Of a DNA stretch of 64,000 bases, positions 36,567 to 45,175 are shown in pieces (positions within the stretch are counted from its first letter, which is position 1; the number at the start of each line of letters is the position of its first letter). Origin of the DNA: Candidatus Binatia bacterium (GTDB taxonomy: Bacteria > Desulfobacterota > Binatia > UBA1149 > CAITLU01); the NCBI GenBank assembly GCA_036493895.1, contig DASXOZ010000015.1, positions 1 through 64,000 of the forward strand. Reading direction: 5' to 3'. A program made the position numbers and the translations under genes. The notes below the pieces were generated by a model, which was not told where the DNA came from, ran no database searches, and was given only the letters and a program-made list of their open reading frames with translations.

Positions 36567-39185
36567 ATGCGGGACCACACTGCATCACTGCGCGCCGGCT
36601 TGGTTGCCGTCGTCCTTACCATGGCTTCAGCCGTCGCGGCCGCGGCGGACGTCATCGTCTACGACGATGCGCTTCAGAACGGCTTCGACGACAGCTGGTC
36701 CTGGGGCAGCCAGACTCACAACGTTTCCAGCGCTTCACCGGTGCATTCCGGCAGCGACGCGACCCTGACGACGTTCACCGGCGGCTGGTCGGGGCTGCAG
36801 GTAGGAAACGCGGCTGGTGTCGATGTCTCCGCCGACGACACGCTGCGCTTCTTCATCCACGGCGGCGCCTCCGGCGGGCAGAACATCCTGGTTCGCGTCG
36901 GCAACAACGATGCCTACGTGGAAGTGCCGGTGACGCCGGTTGCGAACACCTGGACGCAGGTGGACGTGCCGATCACCGACCTCGGCTCTCCCCGCAGCGT
37001 CACCTTCGTTTACTGGTTCAACAACACCGCCGGTGCCCAGCCCAGTTTTTCCGTCGACGACGTGCGCTTCGTCAACACCGGCGTTCCGCCTCCGCCGCCC
37101 GGCAGTGGTCCTGCGCTGACGGTCAACGCTGCGTCGGGACAACGCGCGATCGATCCCGACATCTACGGCATGAACTTCGCCGACGAAGCGCTCGCCAGCG
37201 AGCTCGCGCTGCCGGTGCGACGCTGGGGCGGAAACTCGACTACACGCTACAACTGGCAGCTGGACACGAGCAACCACGCCTTCGACTGGTATTTCGAGAA
37301 CATCCCGAACGACAACGCGCACCCCGAGCTGCTTCCCGACGGATCGGAGACCGACAACTTCGTCGAGCAGGACCGCCGCACCAGCACGCACACGCTGCTG
37401 ACGATGCCTCTGATCGGCTGGACGCCTAAAACGCGTGCTTACGCGTGCGGCTTCAGCGTCGCGAAGTACGGCGCACAGCAGTCTGTCGATCCCTATCGCA
37501 ACGACTGCGGCAACGGCGTCGCCTCCGGTGGAGCGGACGTCACCGGAAATGATCCGACCGACACCAGTCTTGCGATCACGCCGTCGTTCGTCTCCGACTG
37601 GATCGCCCATCTGACCAGCAAGTACGGCAGCGCCTCCGGCGGCGGCGTCGCCTTTTACGATCTCGACAACGAGCCGATGCTGTGGAACTCCACGCACCGG
37701 GACGCGCACCCGTCGCCGACGAGCTACGACGAGATGCGCGACCGCACCTGGCAGTACGCTGCCGCCATCAAGCAGGCCGATGCCGGCGCGAAGACTCTCG
37801 GACCGGCGGAATGGGGCTGGACCGGGTACTTCTGGTCCGCCCTGGACGAGGCCGCCGGCGGCGACTGGTGGAACCATCCTGCCGATCGCAATGCCCACGG
37901 CGGAACGGAGTTCGTCGCGTGGTACCTGCAGCAGATGAAAGCGTACGACGATGCGCACGCTACGCGCATCCTCGACTACCTCGACCTGCACTTCTATCCG
38001 CAGGAGTCCGGCGTTTCGCTGTCACCGGCCGGCGGCAGCTCGACGCAGGCATTGCGCCTGCGCTCGACGCGCTCGCTGTGGGACCCCACCTACACCGACG
38101 AAAGCTGGATCGGCGATACGATCCGCATGATCCCGCGCATGAAAGACTGGGTGAACGCGAACTACCCCGGCACCAAGATCGCGATCAGCGAATACAACTG
38201 GGGCGCGCTCAATCACGTCAACGGCGCGGTTGCCGAGGCGGACGTGCTCGGCATCTTCGGCCGCGAGGGCCTCGACCTGGCGACACTGTGGGATCCGCCG
38301 ACTTCGACGCAGCCCGGCGCCTATGCATTCCGCATGTACCGCAACTACGACGGCGCGGGTTCGCAGTTCGGTGACACGCACGTCGATGCGGCCAGTGCCG
38401 ACCAGTCGAAGCTGTCGATCTACGCATCGCTGCGCACGGGCGACGGCGCGCTGACGATCATGGTGGTCAACAAGGACACCGCGTCGCTCGACACGTCGAT
38501 CGTGCTGTCCGGCTATTCGGGAGCAACGACGGCGAAATGGTACCTCTACAGCGGCGCAAATTTGACGAAGATCGTGCCGCAGGGCGATCTTCCGATTGCG
38601 TCCAATGCCATTGCCGCGACCTTCCCGGCAGCATCGATCAGCCTACTCGTTCTCGGTGGCGCACCGAGTGGCGGCGGCAGCAACTGCGCGAGCACACCTC
38701 GCAACGACTGCGACTCGGCGTCCGCTCGTGGGTCCAAGCTCAAGCTGCGCTGGGACAGCCTGGCCGGCAAAGGCGGCATGGTGTGGAAATGGGCCGGGGG
38801 CGCCACACCGGCGTTCGGGAATCCGACCGCGGGCGACGCGTACGACGTGTGCCTCTACGCTGGCGCCGCACTTCAGAGCGACGCGGCGTTGCCTTCGTCG
38901 GCAAGCTGCGGACTGGCTTCGTGCTGGACGACGCGATCGAGCGGCTACGTGTACAAGAATCCGACGCTCGCGCCCGACGGCATCAGCAAGGCGCTGCTCG
39001 CAACCGGAAGCTCCTCTCGCGTGTCGATCAAAGCCGGCGGCACGAGCATGCCGGATCCCGGCCTGCCGCTCACGGTACCGGTCGTGCTGCAACTGGTGCG
39101 CAGCGATGGCAGCGCGTGCTGGGCAGCAACGTACTCGTCGGCGGCAGCTTCCACCGGCGTGTCGTTCGCCGCGACGTCTGACTGA
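36567..39185 (+). CDS. Secreted glycoside hydrolase family 44 with N-terminal CBM-like and C-terminal module
   Basis: The 872-residue product has a signal peptide (to about residue 27). A beta-sandwich of about 150 residues starting VIVYDDALQNGFDDSWSWG looks like a carbohydrate-binding module. The GH44 catalytic region follows, with VRRWGGNSTTRYNW, the acid/base segment LDNEPMLWNSTH, LHFYPQE, and the nucleophile segment ISEYNWGALN. GH44 enzymes cleave beta-1,4-glucans and xyloglucan with retention. After the catalytic domain comes a short Cys pair and the shared C-terminal module (MVWKWAGG, GNPTAGDAYDVCLY, GYVYKNP, SACWAATY). It acts outside the cell. Confidence 0.92.
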   Translation: MRDHTASLRAGLVAVVLTMASAVAAAADVIVYDDALQNGFDDSWSWGSQTHNVSSASPVHSGSDATLTTFTGGWSGLQVGNAAGVDVSADDTLRFFIHGGASGGQNILVRVGNNDAYVEVPVTPVANTWTQVDVPITDLGSPRSVTFVYWFNNTAGAQPSFSVDDVRFVNTGVPPPPPGSGPALTVNAASGQRAIDPDIYGMNFADEALASELALPVRRWGGNSTTRYNWQLDTSNHAFDWYFENIPNDNAHPELLPDGSETDNFVEQDRRTSTHTLLTMPLIGWTPKTRAYACGFSVAKYGAQQSVDPYRNDCGNGVASGGADVTGNDPTDTSLAITPSFVSDWIAHLTSKYGSASGGGVAFYDLDNEPMLWNSTHRDAHPSPTSYDEMRDRTWQYAAAIKQADAGAKTLGPAEWGWTGYFWSALDEAAGGDWWNHPADRNAHGGTEFVAWYLQQMKAYDDAHATRILDYLDLHFYPQESGVSLSPAGGSSTQALRLRSTRSLWDPTYTDESWIGDTIRMIPRMKDWVNANYPGTKIAISEYNWGALNHVNGAVAEADVLGIFGREGLDLATLWDPPTSTQPGAYAFRMYRNYDGAGSQFGDTHVDAASADQSKLSIYASLRTGDGALTIMVVNKDTASLDTSIVLSGYSGATTAKWYLYSGANLTKIVPQGDLPIASNAIAATFPAASISLLVLGGAPSGGGSNCASTPRNDCDSASARGSKLKLRWDSLAGKGGMVWKWAGGATPAFGNPTAGDAYDVCLYAGAALQSDAALPSSASCGLASCWTTRSSGYVYKNPTLAPDGISKALLATGSSSRVSIKAGGTSMPDPGLPLTVPVVLQLVRSDGSACWAATYSSAAASTGVSFAATSD

Positions 39186-39498
39186 GAGGCAGCGCTTCCT
39201 CACCGTAACGCGGCCGCGTCCGCTGTCGCCTGCACGCGATTGACTACACCGGTCGTCGCCGCCGATAGCGATACTCCCCACTTTCTACTTCCCGCCCCTG
39301 TCGAAGCGGCGACGTCTCTCGTCCACCACTTCCTCAAGAAGCGGCCACGCCTGACCGATGTGAAATTGCACAAAGCCATCGCGCGGCTCTTGAGTCACGG
39401 CGGGCGTCCGGGCAAATTTCGTGGATTCCCGAATGCGCGACGGCGTCGGAGTCGCGCGGCGTTCGTCCCCAAACCAACGAATCCGGCGAAAGGAAACC
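39186..39498. other. Intergenic stretch before the lipase
   Basis: About 310 bp with no supported gene or obvious hairpin with T-run. Coding-like frames here are extensions of the lipase frame or mirror frames. Confidence 0.45.
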
Positions 39499-40449
39499 GT
39501 GAAGAGATCTGCAGGAAGCATCCTCCTCGGCATTCTAGTGGCAGCGGCCGCAGCAGCGGCAACTCCGGCCAGCGCCTACACCGTTCCGTACGGCGGCTCG
39601 GCAATGTCGTCGGCAATTTCGAACGAGGCGTTCACGCCGCAGTCCATCGTCGGCGCGAACAACGGCTGCAAGCCGACGGCGGCCCATCCCTATCCAGTGG
39701 TTCTCGTGCATGCGACGTTCGCCGACGAGGGCTCGAACTGGGTCACGCTCGCACCGCTGCTGGCCAACAACGGCTACTGCGTCTACGCGTTCAACTACGG
39801 CGCGACCTGGCTCTCGCAGTGCGACTTCATCTTCGGATGCCGCGTCGATGCGCTGGATTCGATCAAGACCTCGGCCGGCCAGCTCGGCTCGTTCATCAGC
39901 TCGGTGCTCTCGAAGACCGGCGCCACCAAGGTTGACCTGGTCGGACACTCCCAGGGCGGAATGATGCCGCACTACTACACCAAGGTGCTCGGTGGAGCGG
40001 CGAAGGTGCACAATTTCGTCGCGCTGTCGCCGAGCAACCACGGCACGACGCTCGACGGGCTGACCACGTTCGTCAACAAGTTCCCGTTCTGGGCGAACCT
40101 GACGATGGACCTGATCGCCGTCATCGGCGCTCCGTCGCTCACCGACCAGGAGGTGGGCTCGGCGTTCATCAAGACGCTGTTCGGCTCCGGCGATCCGGTG
40201 ATGACCGGCATCAACTACACGGTGATCCAGACCAAGAACGACGAGGTGGTCACGCCGTATACGAACGCGTTCCTCACCGGCTCGACCGTCAAGAACATCC
40301 TGATCCAGAACCAGTGCCCGAACGATCCGGTGGCGCACATCGGCATGTTCGACGATTCGCCGGCAATGCAGAACGTGCTCAACGCGCTCAGCTCCAGCCC
40401 GAATCCGAACTTCACGGCGACCTGCACGAACTACGGTCCGCCGCTGTAG
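39499..40449 (+). CDS. Secreted lipase, class 2 (alpha/beta hydrolase)
   Basis: The 316-residue enzyme has a signal peptide (KRSAGSILLGILVAAAAAAA, cleavage near ASA) and an alpha/beta-hydrolase fold with the oxyanion region VVLVHATFADEGSNW, the nucleophile elbow GHSQGG, an acid in the NDEVVTPY segment and His in VAHIGMFD. This layout matches Lipase_2 (EstA-like) triacylglycerol lipases. GTG 39499 is chosen because AAAGGAAAC precedes it and it places the signal peptide at the N terminus. It acts outside the cytoplasm. Confidence 0.9.
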   Translation: MKRSAGSILLGILVAAAAAAATPASAYTVPYGGSAMSSAISNEAFTPQSIVGANNGCKPTAAHPYPVVLVHATFADEGSNWVTLAPLLANNGYCVYAFNYGATWLSQCDFIFGCRVDALDSIKTSAGQLGSFISSVLSKTGATKVDLVGHSQGGMMPHYYTKVLGGAAKVHNFVALSPSNHGTTLDGLTTFVNKFPFWANLTMDLIAVIGAPSLTDQEVGSAFIKTLFGSGDPVMTGINYTVIQTKNDEVVTPYTNAFLTGSTVKNILIQNQCPNDPVAHIGMFDDSPAMQNVLNALSSSPNPNFTATCTNYGPPL

Positions 40450-40468
40450 ACGTTTCGCAAGCTGCCGG

Positions 40469-41431
40469 TTACGTCGGCTCGCCGTCGGCGGGCTGGATTT
40501 CGAAGGAGAGCCCCGGTCCCGGCAACGTCGGGCCGGGGTTCTCGACGTTTTCGAGTTCCCCGCCCGCATTCGCAGTTTCCGGCCACGCGCCATCCGCGGC
40601 GCTTGCGGTCGCAAACATCTCCATCTGCAGCAGATCGAGGCCGAGTGCGCGCCGCACCGGTCCGAACGAGCGCCGGTGGATCGCGCAAACCCCGAGCCGG
40701 ACGAGCGCAGCGTAGTGCTCCGGCACGGGGTAGCCCTTGTGGCGCGCAAACCCGTAGCCGGGATACTCGACGTCGAGGTCGATCATGATCGCGTCGCGCG
40801 CAGTCTTGGCCAGGATGCTCGCCGCCGCGATGGAGAAGCTCAACGTATCGCCGCGGACGATCGATTTCTGCGGGATCGCGATCTCCCGAAGTTTGCGCGC
40901 GTCGATGAACAGGTGCTCTGGCACGACCGGGAGCGCTTCGACCGCGCGCTTCATCGCGAGCAGTCCGGCACGGTAGATGTTGATGCGGTCGATTTCTTCC
41001 GGCGAAACGATGCCGATTCCGAATGCGACGGCGTTGGCCTTGATGAGGACGGCAAGCCGCGCGCGCTCGTCGGGTCCGAGCTTCTTCGAATCGTCGACGC
41101 CGGTTTCCCGCCAGCCGACCGGAAGGATCACCGCGCCCGCGACCACCGGGCCGGCCAGCGGCGACATGCCGGCTTCGTCGATGCCGGCGATGCGCGTGAC
41201 GCCCGTCTGCCAGACTTCCTGCTCGAAGCGGAAGAGGTGGCGAAGGCGCTGGCCCTCGGCGCGGTTGGCACGGCGGCGCTTCTCGACCGCTGCGAGAATC
41301 GCTTTGGCCGCCGCCCGTCCGTCAGCCTGCAGCGCCGCCTCGACGTCCTGCGGAAGCGGCCGCGCTTGGTCGACGTATCGGCGGCGCAGGTCGGCAAGCG
41401 GAAGCTTTTCACCGGGGGGCATCGTCGGCAT
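40469..41431 (-). CDS. rnhB: Ribonuclease HII with variant signature and extended termini
   Basis: RNase HII removes ribonucleotides from DNA. The 320-residue protein carries the catalytic acids in GIDEAG (Asp, Glu), HLFIDARKL (Asp) and SILAKTARDAIM (Asp). It is longer than the usual 200-230 residues, with about 80 extra helical residues at the N terminus and a Pro/Gly/Glu-rich tail of about 50. The normally conserved GRG junction-recognition motif reads GMS here (DEAGMSPLAGPV). It is convergent with the lipase gene. Confidence 0.9.
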   Translation of the reverse strand: MPTMPPGEKLPLADLRRRYVDQARPLPQDVEAALQADGRAAAKAILAAVEKRRRANRAEGQRLRHLFRFEQEVWQTGVTRIAGIDEAGMSPLAGPVVAGAVILPVGWRETGVDDSKKLGPDERARLAVLIKANAVAFGIGIVSPEEIDRINIYRAGLLAMKRAVEALPVVPEHLFIDARKLREIAIPQKSIVRGDTLSFSIAAASILAKTARDAIMIDLDVEYPGYGFARHKGYPVPEHYAALVRLGVCAIHRRSFGPVRRALGLDLLQMEMFATASAADGAWPETANAGGELENVENPGPTLPGPGLSFEIQPADGEPT

Positions 41432-41713
41432 GCGACGCTATCCCGTCGCAGCGCTCAAGAGAAAGAATCGGCTGTGGCAAGAAGCGCCCACGGCCAAACG
41501 CCGCGGATTCGCTCGCTTCGCGCGCAAAGCGATATCTCTTCGACTCGAAGCGTCACGAGCGGGTTGGCGCCGGGCATTGTCTCGGCGTTGCCCCGATGCG
41601 ACTGTCGCTGCGATTCGGCCGTCGACGCACGCGGCGCGCCGGGCGCGGGGGGCGGGCGGGACACATGCAGATGGGGATTCCCGAACTACCGATCGACATC
41701 GAAGAGGTTTCTC

Positions 41714-42784
41714 GTGAGGACGACGACTACTCTTGCAACGACAATGCTTCTGGCCGCGGCTCTTCGAAGCGGAGCAGCCTACGCGTCCGACCCTTCACTC
41801 GCCTGTGAGGCGGGCAAGCTCAAGGCCACTGCATCGTACTCCGCGTGCCGGCTGAAGGCGGACGCGACTGCGGCACTGAAATCGCAAACGCCCGACGTCA
41901 GCAAGTGCGACGGGAAGTTCGGCGCCAAATTTCCCGCTGCCGAAGCGAAGGCCGGCCCGATGGTATGCCCGAGCGAAGGCGACGCGACTCCGGTCCGGAC
42001 GTTTGTCACGTCCTGCGACGACGCACTCGCCACAGCATTGGCCGGCGGGACGCTTCCCGAAGACGTCTCTGCCTGCAACGCCGATCTTGCCACCTGCCAG
42101 GCCCAGGTGGGGCGCTTCTGCGGCAACGGCACGGTGGATACGGGCGAAGAGTGCGACGGCGCCGATCTCGCCGGCAAGACCTGCGCCAGCTTCGGTGCCA
42201 CCGATGTTACCGGTCTTTCGTGCACGAGCGGCTGCACGCTGGACTTGGGCGGATGCTCGTACAGCACGGTGCCGTCGCGGTTCCACGACAACGGCGACCT
42301 CACGGCAACCGACCTGTGGACGGGCAGGACGTGGGAACAGAAGACGGGCACACCCGGCTCTTTCGTCGACTGCAACATGGCGGGAACGTGCACCGATCCT
42401 CACGACGTCAACAACGACTACCACTGGACGTCGTCGGGCTCGGCGCTCGACGGCGCGGTGAGGACGAACTTCCTCGACATCCTCAATGACGTGGCCGGCG
42501 GTGGAGCGCACTGCTTCGCAGGACACTGCGACTGGCGGCTGCCGACGGTGCTCGAGCTGAAGGGCATCGTGCTCGAACCGGAGGCAGTGGGCACGTGCAG
42601 CACCTCTCCGTGCATCGACCCGACTTTCCCCGGCCAGACCGGCGTGGGCGGCTACTGGACGGAAACGTCGTGGAGCGACGACACCGCACAAGCGTACTAT
42701 GTGCGATTCGATTCCGGCGGCGGGATTTTCCCGGCATCCAAGCTGGCGAACCGGTACGCACGGGCGATTCGCGCGGGACTGTAA
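41714..42784 (+). CDS. Secreted DUF1566 (Lcl C-terminal) protein with Cys-rich N-terminal region
   Basis: The 356-residue protein starts with GTG 41714 and a signal peptide (VRTTTTLATTMLLAAALRSG, cleavage near YASD). A Cys-containing helical region follows (CEAGKLKATASYSACRLKAD, VSKCDGKFGAKF, MVCPSEGD), then a Myxococcus-type Cys repeat (CGNGTVDTGEECDG). The C-terminal DUF1566 domain starts with FHDNGDLTATDLWTGRTWEQ and ends HCDWRLPTVLELKGIV, YYVRFDSGGG, RYARAIRAG. It is the intact counterpart of the broken DUF1566 gene in the island. Such domains occur in exported proteins of unknown role. Confidence 0.85.
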   Translation: MRTTTTLATTMLLAAALRSGAAYASDPSLACEAGKLKATASYSACRLKADATAALKSQTPDVSKCDGKFGAKFPAAEAKAGPMVCPSEGDATPVRTFVTSCDDALATALAGGTLPEDVSACNADLATCQAQVGRFCGNGTVDTGEECDGADLAGKTCASFGATDVTGLSCTSGCTLDLGGCSYSTVPSRFHDNGDLTATDLWTGRTWEQKTGTPGSFVDCNMAGTCTDPHDVNNDYHWTSSGSALDGAVRTNFLDILNDVAGGGAHCFAGHCDWRLPTVLELKGIVLEPEAVGTCSTSPCIDPTFPGQTGVGGYWTETSWSDDTAQAYYVRFDSGGGIFPASKLANRYARAIRAGL

Positions 42785-42887
42785 CGCGCGCCCGGCGTCG
42801 GCTCCGGTCGCGCATCAGCGATCAGACAGCAGCGCTCGCTCGCTTGCAGCCCGGGCGCCTGCCGCGAGTTGCGGCAGAACGCCGCGG

Positions 42888-43190
42888 CTATCCTAGCTTC
42901 ACTTCGCCCGCGATCTCGTAAGCCTTGATGCTGAGTCCCTTCGGCCGGATTGCGCCCATCGCCTTGTTGAACTCGGCCATGTGCGGCGACGCCATGTGGG
43001 CCTGGATGTCTTCGATCGAGCGCCAGCGCTCGATGACGCGGATCTTGGACGGATCGCAGACGTCGACCGAGAACGCGTAGGTCTCGCAGCCTTCCTCTGC
43101 GCGCGTCGCGTTTTCCATTTTCGCGACTGCGTCCCTGACCTTGTCGGCGGCTCCGGCCTCGACGTCCACTTCGACGGCAACGATGATCAT
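42888..43190 (-). CDS. Antibiotic biosynthesis monooxygenase (ABM/YgiN-like) protein
   Basis: This 100-residue ferredoxin-like dimer protein matches the ABM family of small cofactor-free monooxygenases and quinol oxidases. The pattern EGCETYAFSVDVCDPSKIRVIERW followed by AHMASPHMAEFNKAM is typical. It could oxidise quinols or phenols, or simply be an uncharacterised relative. AGGACCCC precedes the ATG. It is a single gene. Confidence 0.88.
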   Translation of the reverse strand: MIIVAVEVDVEAGAADKVRDAVAKMENATRAEEGCETYAFSVDVCDPSKIRVIERWRSIEDIQAHMASPHMAEFNKAMGAIRPKGLSIKAYEIAGEVKLG

Positions 43191-43207
43191 GCGGGGTCCT
43201 CCATCGC

Positions 43208-43273
43208 GGGGTCAGGCATCAGTGCGCAACCAGCGGGCACCAGGCCCCAAGTTACGCGCTGGTGCCTGACCCC
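43208..43273. repeat. GGTGCCTGACCCC palindromic repeat (copy 3)
   Basis: GGGGTCAGGCATCAG (43208-43222) and CTGGTGCCTGACCCC (43259-43273) form an inverted pair around a partially decayed inner copy (CACCAGGCCCC). It is the same family as the clusters at 5-107 and 2403-2550, placed again between genes. Confidence 0.75.
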
Positions 43274-43363
43274 ATGCGCAAGCGGCCGGGAGAAAGCCAC
43301 ACTTCCGTTACCGACGCCACCGCACGGTGGCGCCGGTCCATTTCGGGAACCTCGAGGGACGGC

Positions 43364-43972
43364 TCAGCGGATCGATGCGTAACGGTCGGCTTCGTGCGGC
43401 CGGCACTGCAGCGAGTCGCCGGCATAGGAGGAACGCAGATCGGAGGCATCCGCCTCCACTTTGGGCGGCGCCGCGGTCTCTTCGCGAGGGACGGCCACCA
43501 GCACCTCGTCAGTGCGCGCTGCCTTGGCGCAGCGCGGATCCTCCATGCGGATCGCAACGTGGTACATGCGCCCGTCGCCGGCCTGGTCGCGCTCGCTGCG
43601 CAGATCCACGGAGGCGGAAGCTCGCGCGTTGCTGCAGTTGGTCGCGTCTGCCACATCGACTCCGCGCCGGTCCGTGGCCAGCGCCTCGTCCTGGCGCACG
43701 TCGGTGATCGTCACCTTGCACGCAGTGTCGCGCGCATCGAGCGCCGAGATGTGGATGGTACGGAATCCGCGATCGGGCGGCCACAGCGTCGCGTCGGCCC
43801 AGCCGTCGAGCCGTGTGCGGACGCCGTCGGCTGAGGCCGGGATCGCCATCGTCGTGCAGGTGTTCGAACACTGACCAGCTTTTGCGCCGCCGCTTCGGGC
43901 CACCGTGGGCTGAACGACGATGCAGGCGAGTAGCAAACCGGCGGGGACGGAAACTGCCAGATGCCTTGTCAT
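43364..43972 (-). CDS. Secreted protein of unknown function
   Basis: The 202-residue protein from ATG 43972 has a signal peptide (MTRHLAVSVPAGLLLACIVV) and a mature part with six or so cysteines (CSNTC, CKVTI, NCSNA, RCAK, LQCR) and a long beta-rich middle. The frame is open about 19 codons upstream. No family is recognised. It lies beside the third repeat cluster. Confidence 0.65.
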   Translation of the reverse strand: MTRHLAVSVPAGLLLACIVVQPTVARSGGAKAGQCSNTCTTMAIPASADGVRTRLDGWADATLWPPDRGFRTIHISALDARDTACKVTITDVRQDEALATDRRGVDVADATNCSNARASASVDLRSERDQAGDGRMYHVAIRMEDPRCAKAARTDEVLVAVPREETAAPPKVEADASDLRSSYAGDSLQCRPHEADRYASIR

Positions 43973-44305
43973 GAGGTTGTTCACTCCTTGCGTAGCGCGC
44001 TCCAAGGGAGGAACGAGCCGGCTGCCCACGTGAGCTTAGACCGCATTCGCATGGTCATCTTCACGTTTGATGAAGAACTTCCGCCGATGGGTGGCACGAA
44101 GTGAGTATTGTCGCTTTGTTGTGCATTGCCTTGATACCAAACTACGCAGCGAAGCCCCCGGCTGGAGCCGCTTCTTGCGCGAATGCAAGAAACGCAGGCC
44201 ATGACGGCGGGGTGGCGTCCTCTCCTTGCAAGGGCCTTGCAAGAGCCACGCCGCGCCCGTCGGCAACGTCGACACGAGCTTCCCGTCCGGGTATCGTCGT
44301 CGAGC
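43973..44305. other. Divergent intergenic region upstream of modA
   Basis: About 330 bp contain the control region for modA and the divergent secreted-protein gene. A perfect inverted repeat, TTCTTGC-6-GCAAGAA, sits at 44172-44191 and could be an operator. No coding sequence is supported. Confidence 0.5.
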
Positions 44306-45082
44306 ATGAAAGCGTTTTTTCGCCGCGCCGTCGTGGTCACGATGGCCGCGGCAGCCGGCCTCGCCGCCCCAATACCTCGCGCCCGTGCCGACGACCTCGT
44401 CGTCTTCGCCGCCGCCAGCCTCAAGGAATCCCTCGAGGAGGTCGTTCAGAAGTTTTCGGAGAGCGGGCACGAGAAGCCGGTACTTTCCTTCGGTGCTTCC
44501 TCGGCGCTCGCGCGCCAGATCGAGAACGGCGCGCCGGCTTCGCTGTTCCTGTCGGCCGACGAGCAGTGGATGGACGATCTTGCGGCCCACCATTTCGTCG
44601 CCAGCGGAACCAGCACGGATCTGCTCGGCAACGTGCTTGTGCTCGTCGCTTTCGCAGCGAAGCCCTTCTCGATCGAGATCCAGCCGGGTTTCGCGCTCGA
44701 GGCCGTGCTCGGCAGCGACAAGCTGGCCCTGGCGGATCCGGAGTCCGTACCGGCCGGTCGTTACGCGAAAGCGGCGCTGGAAAGCCTCGGCGTGTGGAAA
44801 AACGTCGAACCCAACGTCGTGCGCGAACCGGACGTGCGCTCCGCCATGGCCATGGTGGAGCGCGGGGAAGCCCGCGCAGGCATCGTCTACCGCACCGACG
44901 CGAAGATCTCCGACCGTGTCGTCGTCGTCGGAACCTTCCCGGAGAGCAGCCATGCCCCCATCGTCTACCCGATGGCCATCGTCGCAGGGCACGACGACGC
45001 CCGGACACGGGAACTGCGCGACTTCCTGATGTCGAAAGCAGCCGCGGAAATTTTCCGCAGCCACGGCTTCACCGTTTTCTGA
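44306..45082 (+). CDS. modA: Molybdate ABC transporter substrate-binding protein
   Basis: ModA binds molybdate or tungstate in the periplasm and hands it to ModBC. The 258-residue protein has a signal peptide (to about ARA, residue 28) and the family stretches LVVFAAASLKESLEEV, FGASSALARQIENGAPA, LFLSADEQWMD, PESVPAGRYAKAAL and AGIVYRTDA. The two ligand-binding serines lie in AAAS and FGASS. No modB or modC follows; the next gene is an SDR, so it is an orphan here. Confidence 0.93.
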   Translation: MKAFFRRAVVVTMAAAAGLAAPIPRARADDLVVFAAASLKESLEEVVQKFSESGHEKPVLSFGASSALARQIENGAPASLFLSADEQWMDDLAAHHFVASGTSTDLLGNVLVLVAFAAKPFSIEIQPGFALEAVLGSDKLALADPESVPAGRYAKAALESLGVWKNVEPNVVREPDVRSAMAMVERGEARAGIVYRTDAKISDRVVVVGTFPESSHAPIVYPMAIVAGHDDARTRELRDFLMSKAAAEIFRSHGFTVF

Positions 45083-45175
45083 CGCGATCGGCCGGCGTGC
45101 GCCGTCCAACGACGAAGCGGCGCGGCGGGCTGGAATCCTCGGCGGCAGACAATCCTCTCCGCGCGGTTCGAAACA

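Noticed and set aside
22916..39185. Reading the exoprotein locus as a cellulosome cluster
   Set aside because: There is one GH44 enzyme without a dockerin and no cohesin; the dockerin-like proteins have no catalytic parts.
39240..39935. Alternative plus-strand frame before and over the lipase
   Set aside because: It overlaps the lipase signal peptide and catalytic region in another frame and has an Arg/His-biased composition.
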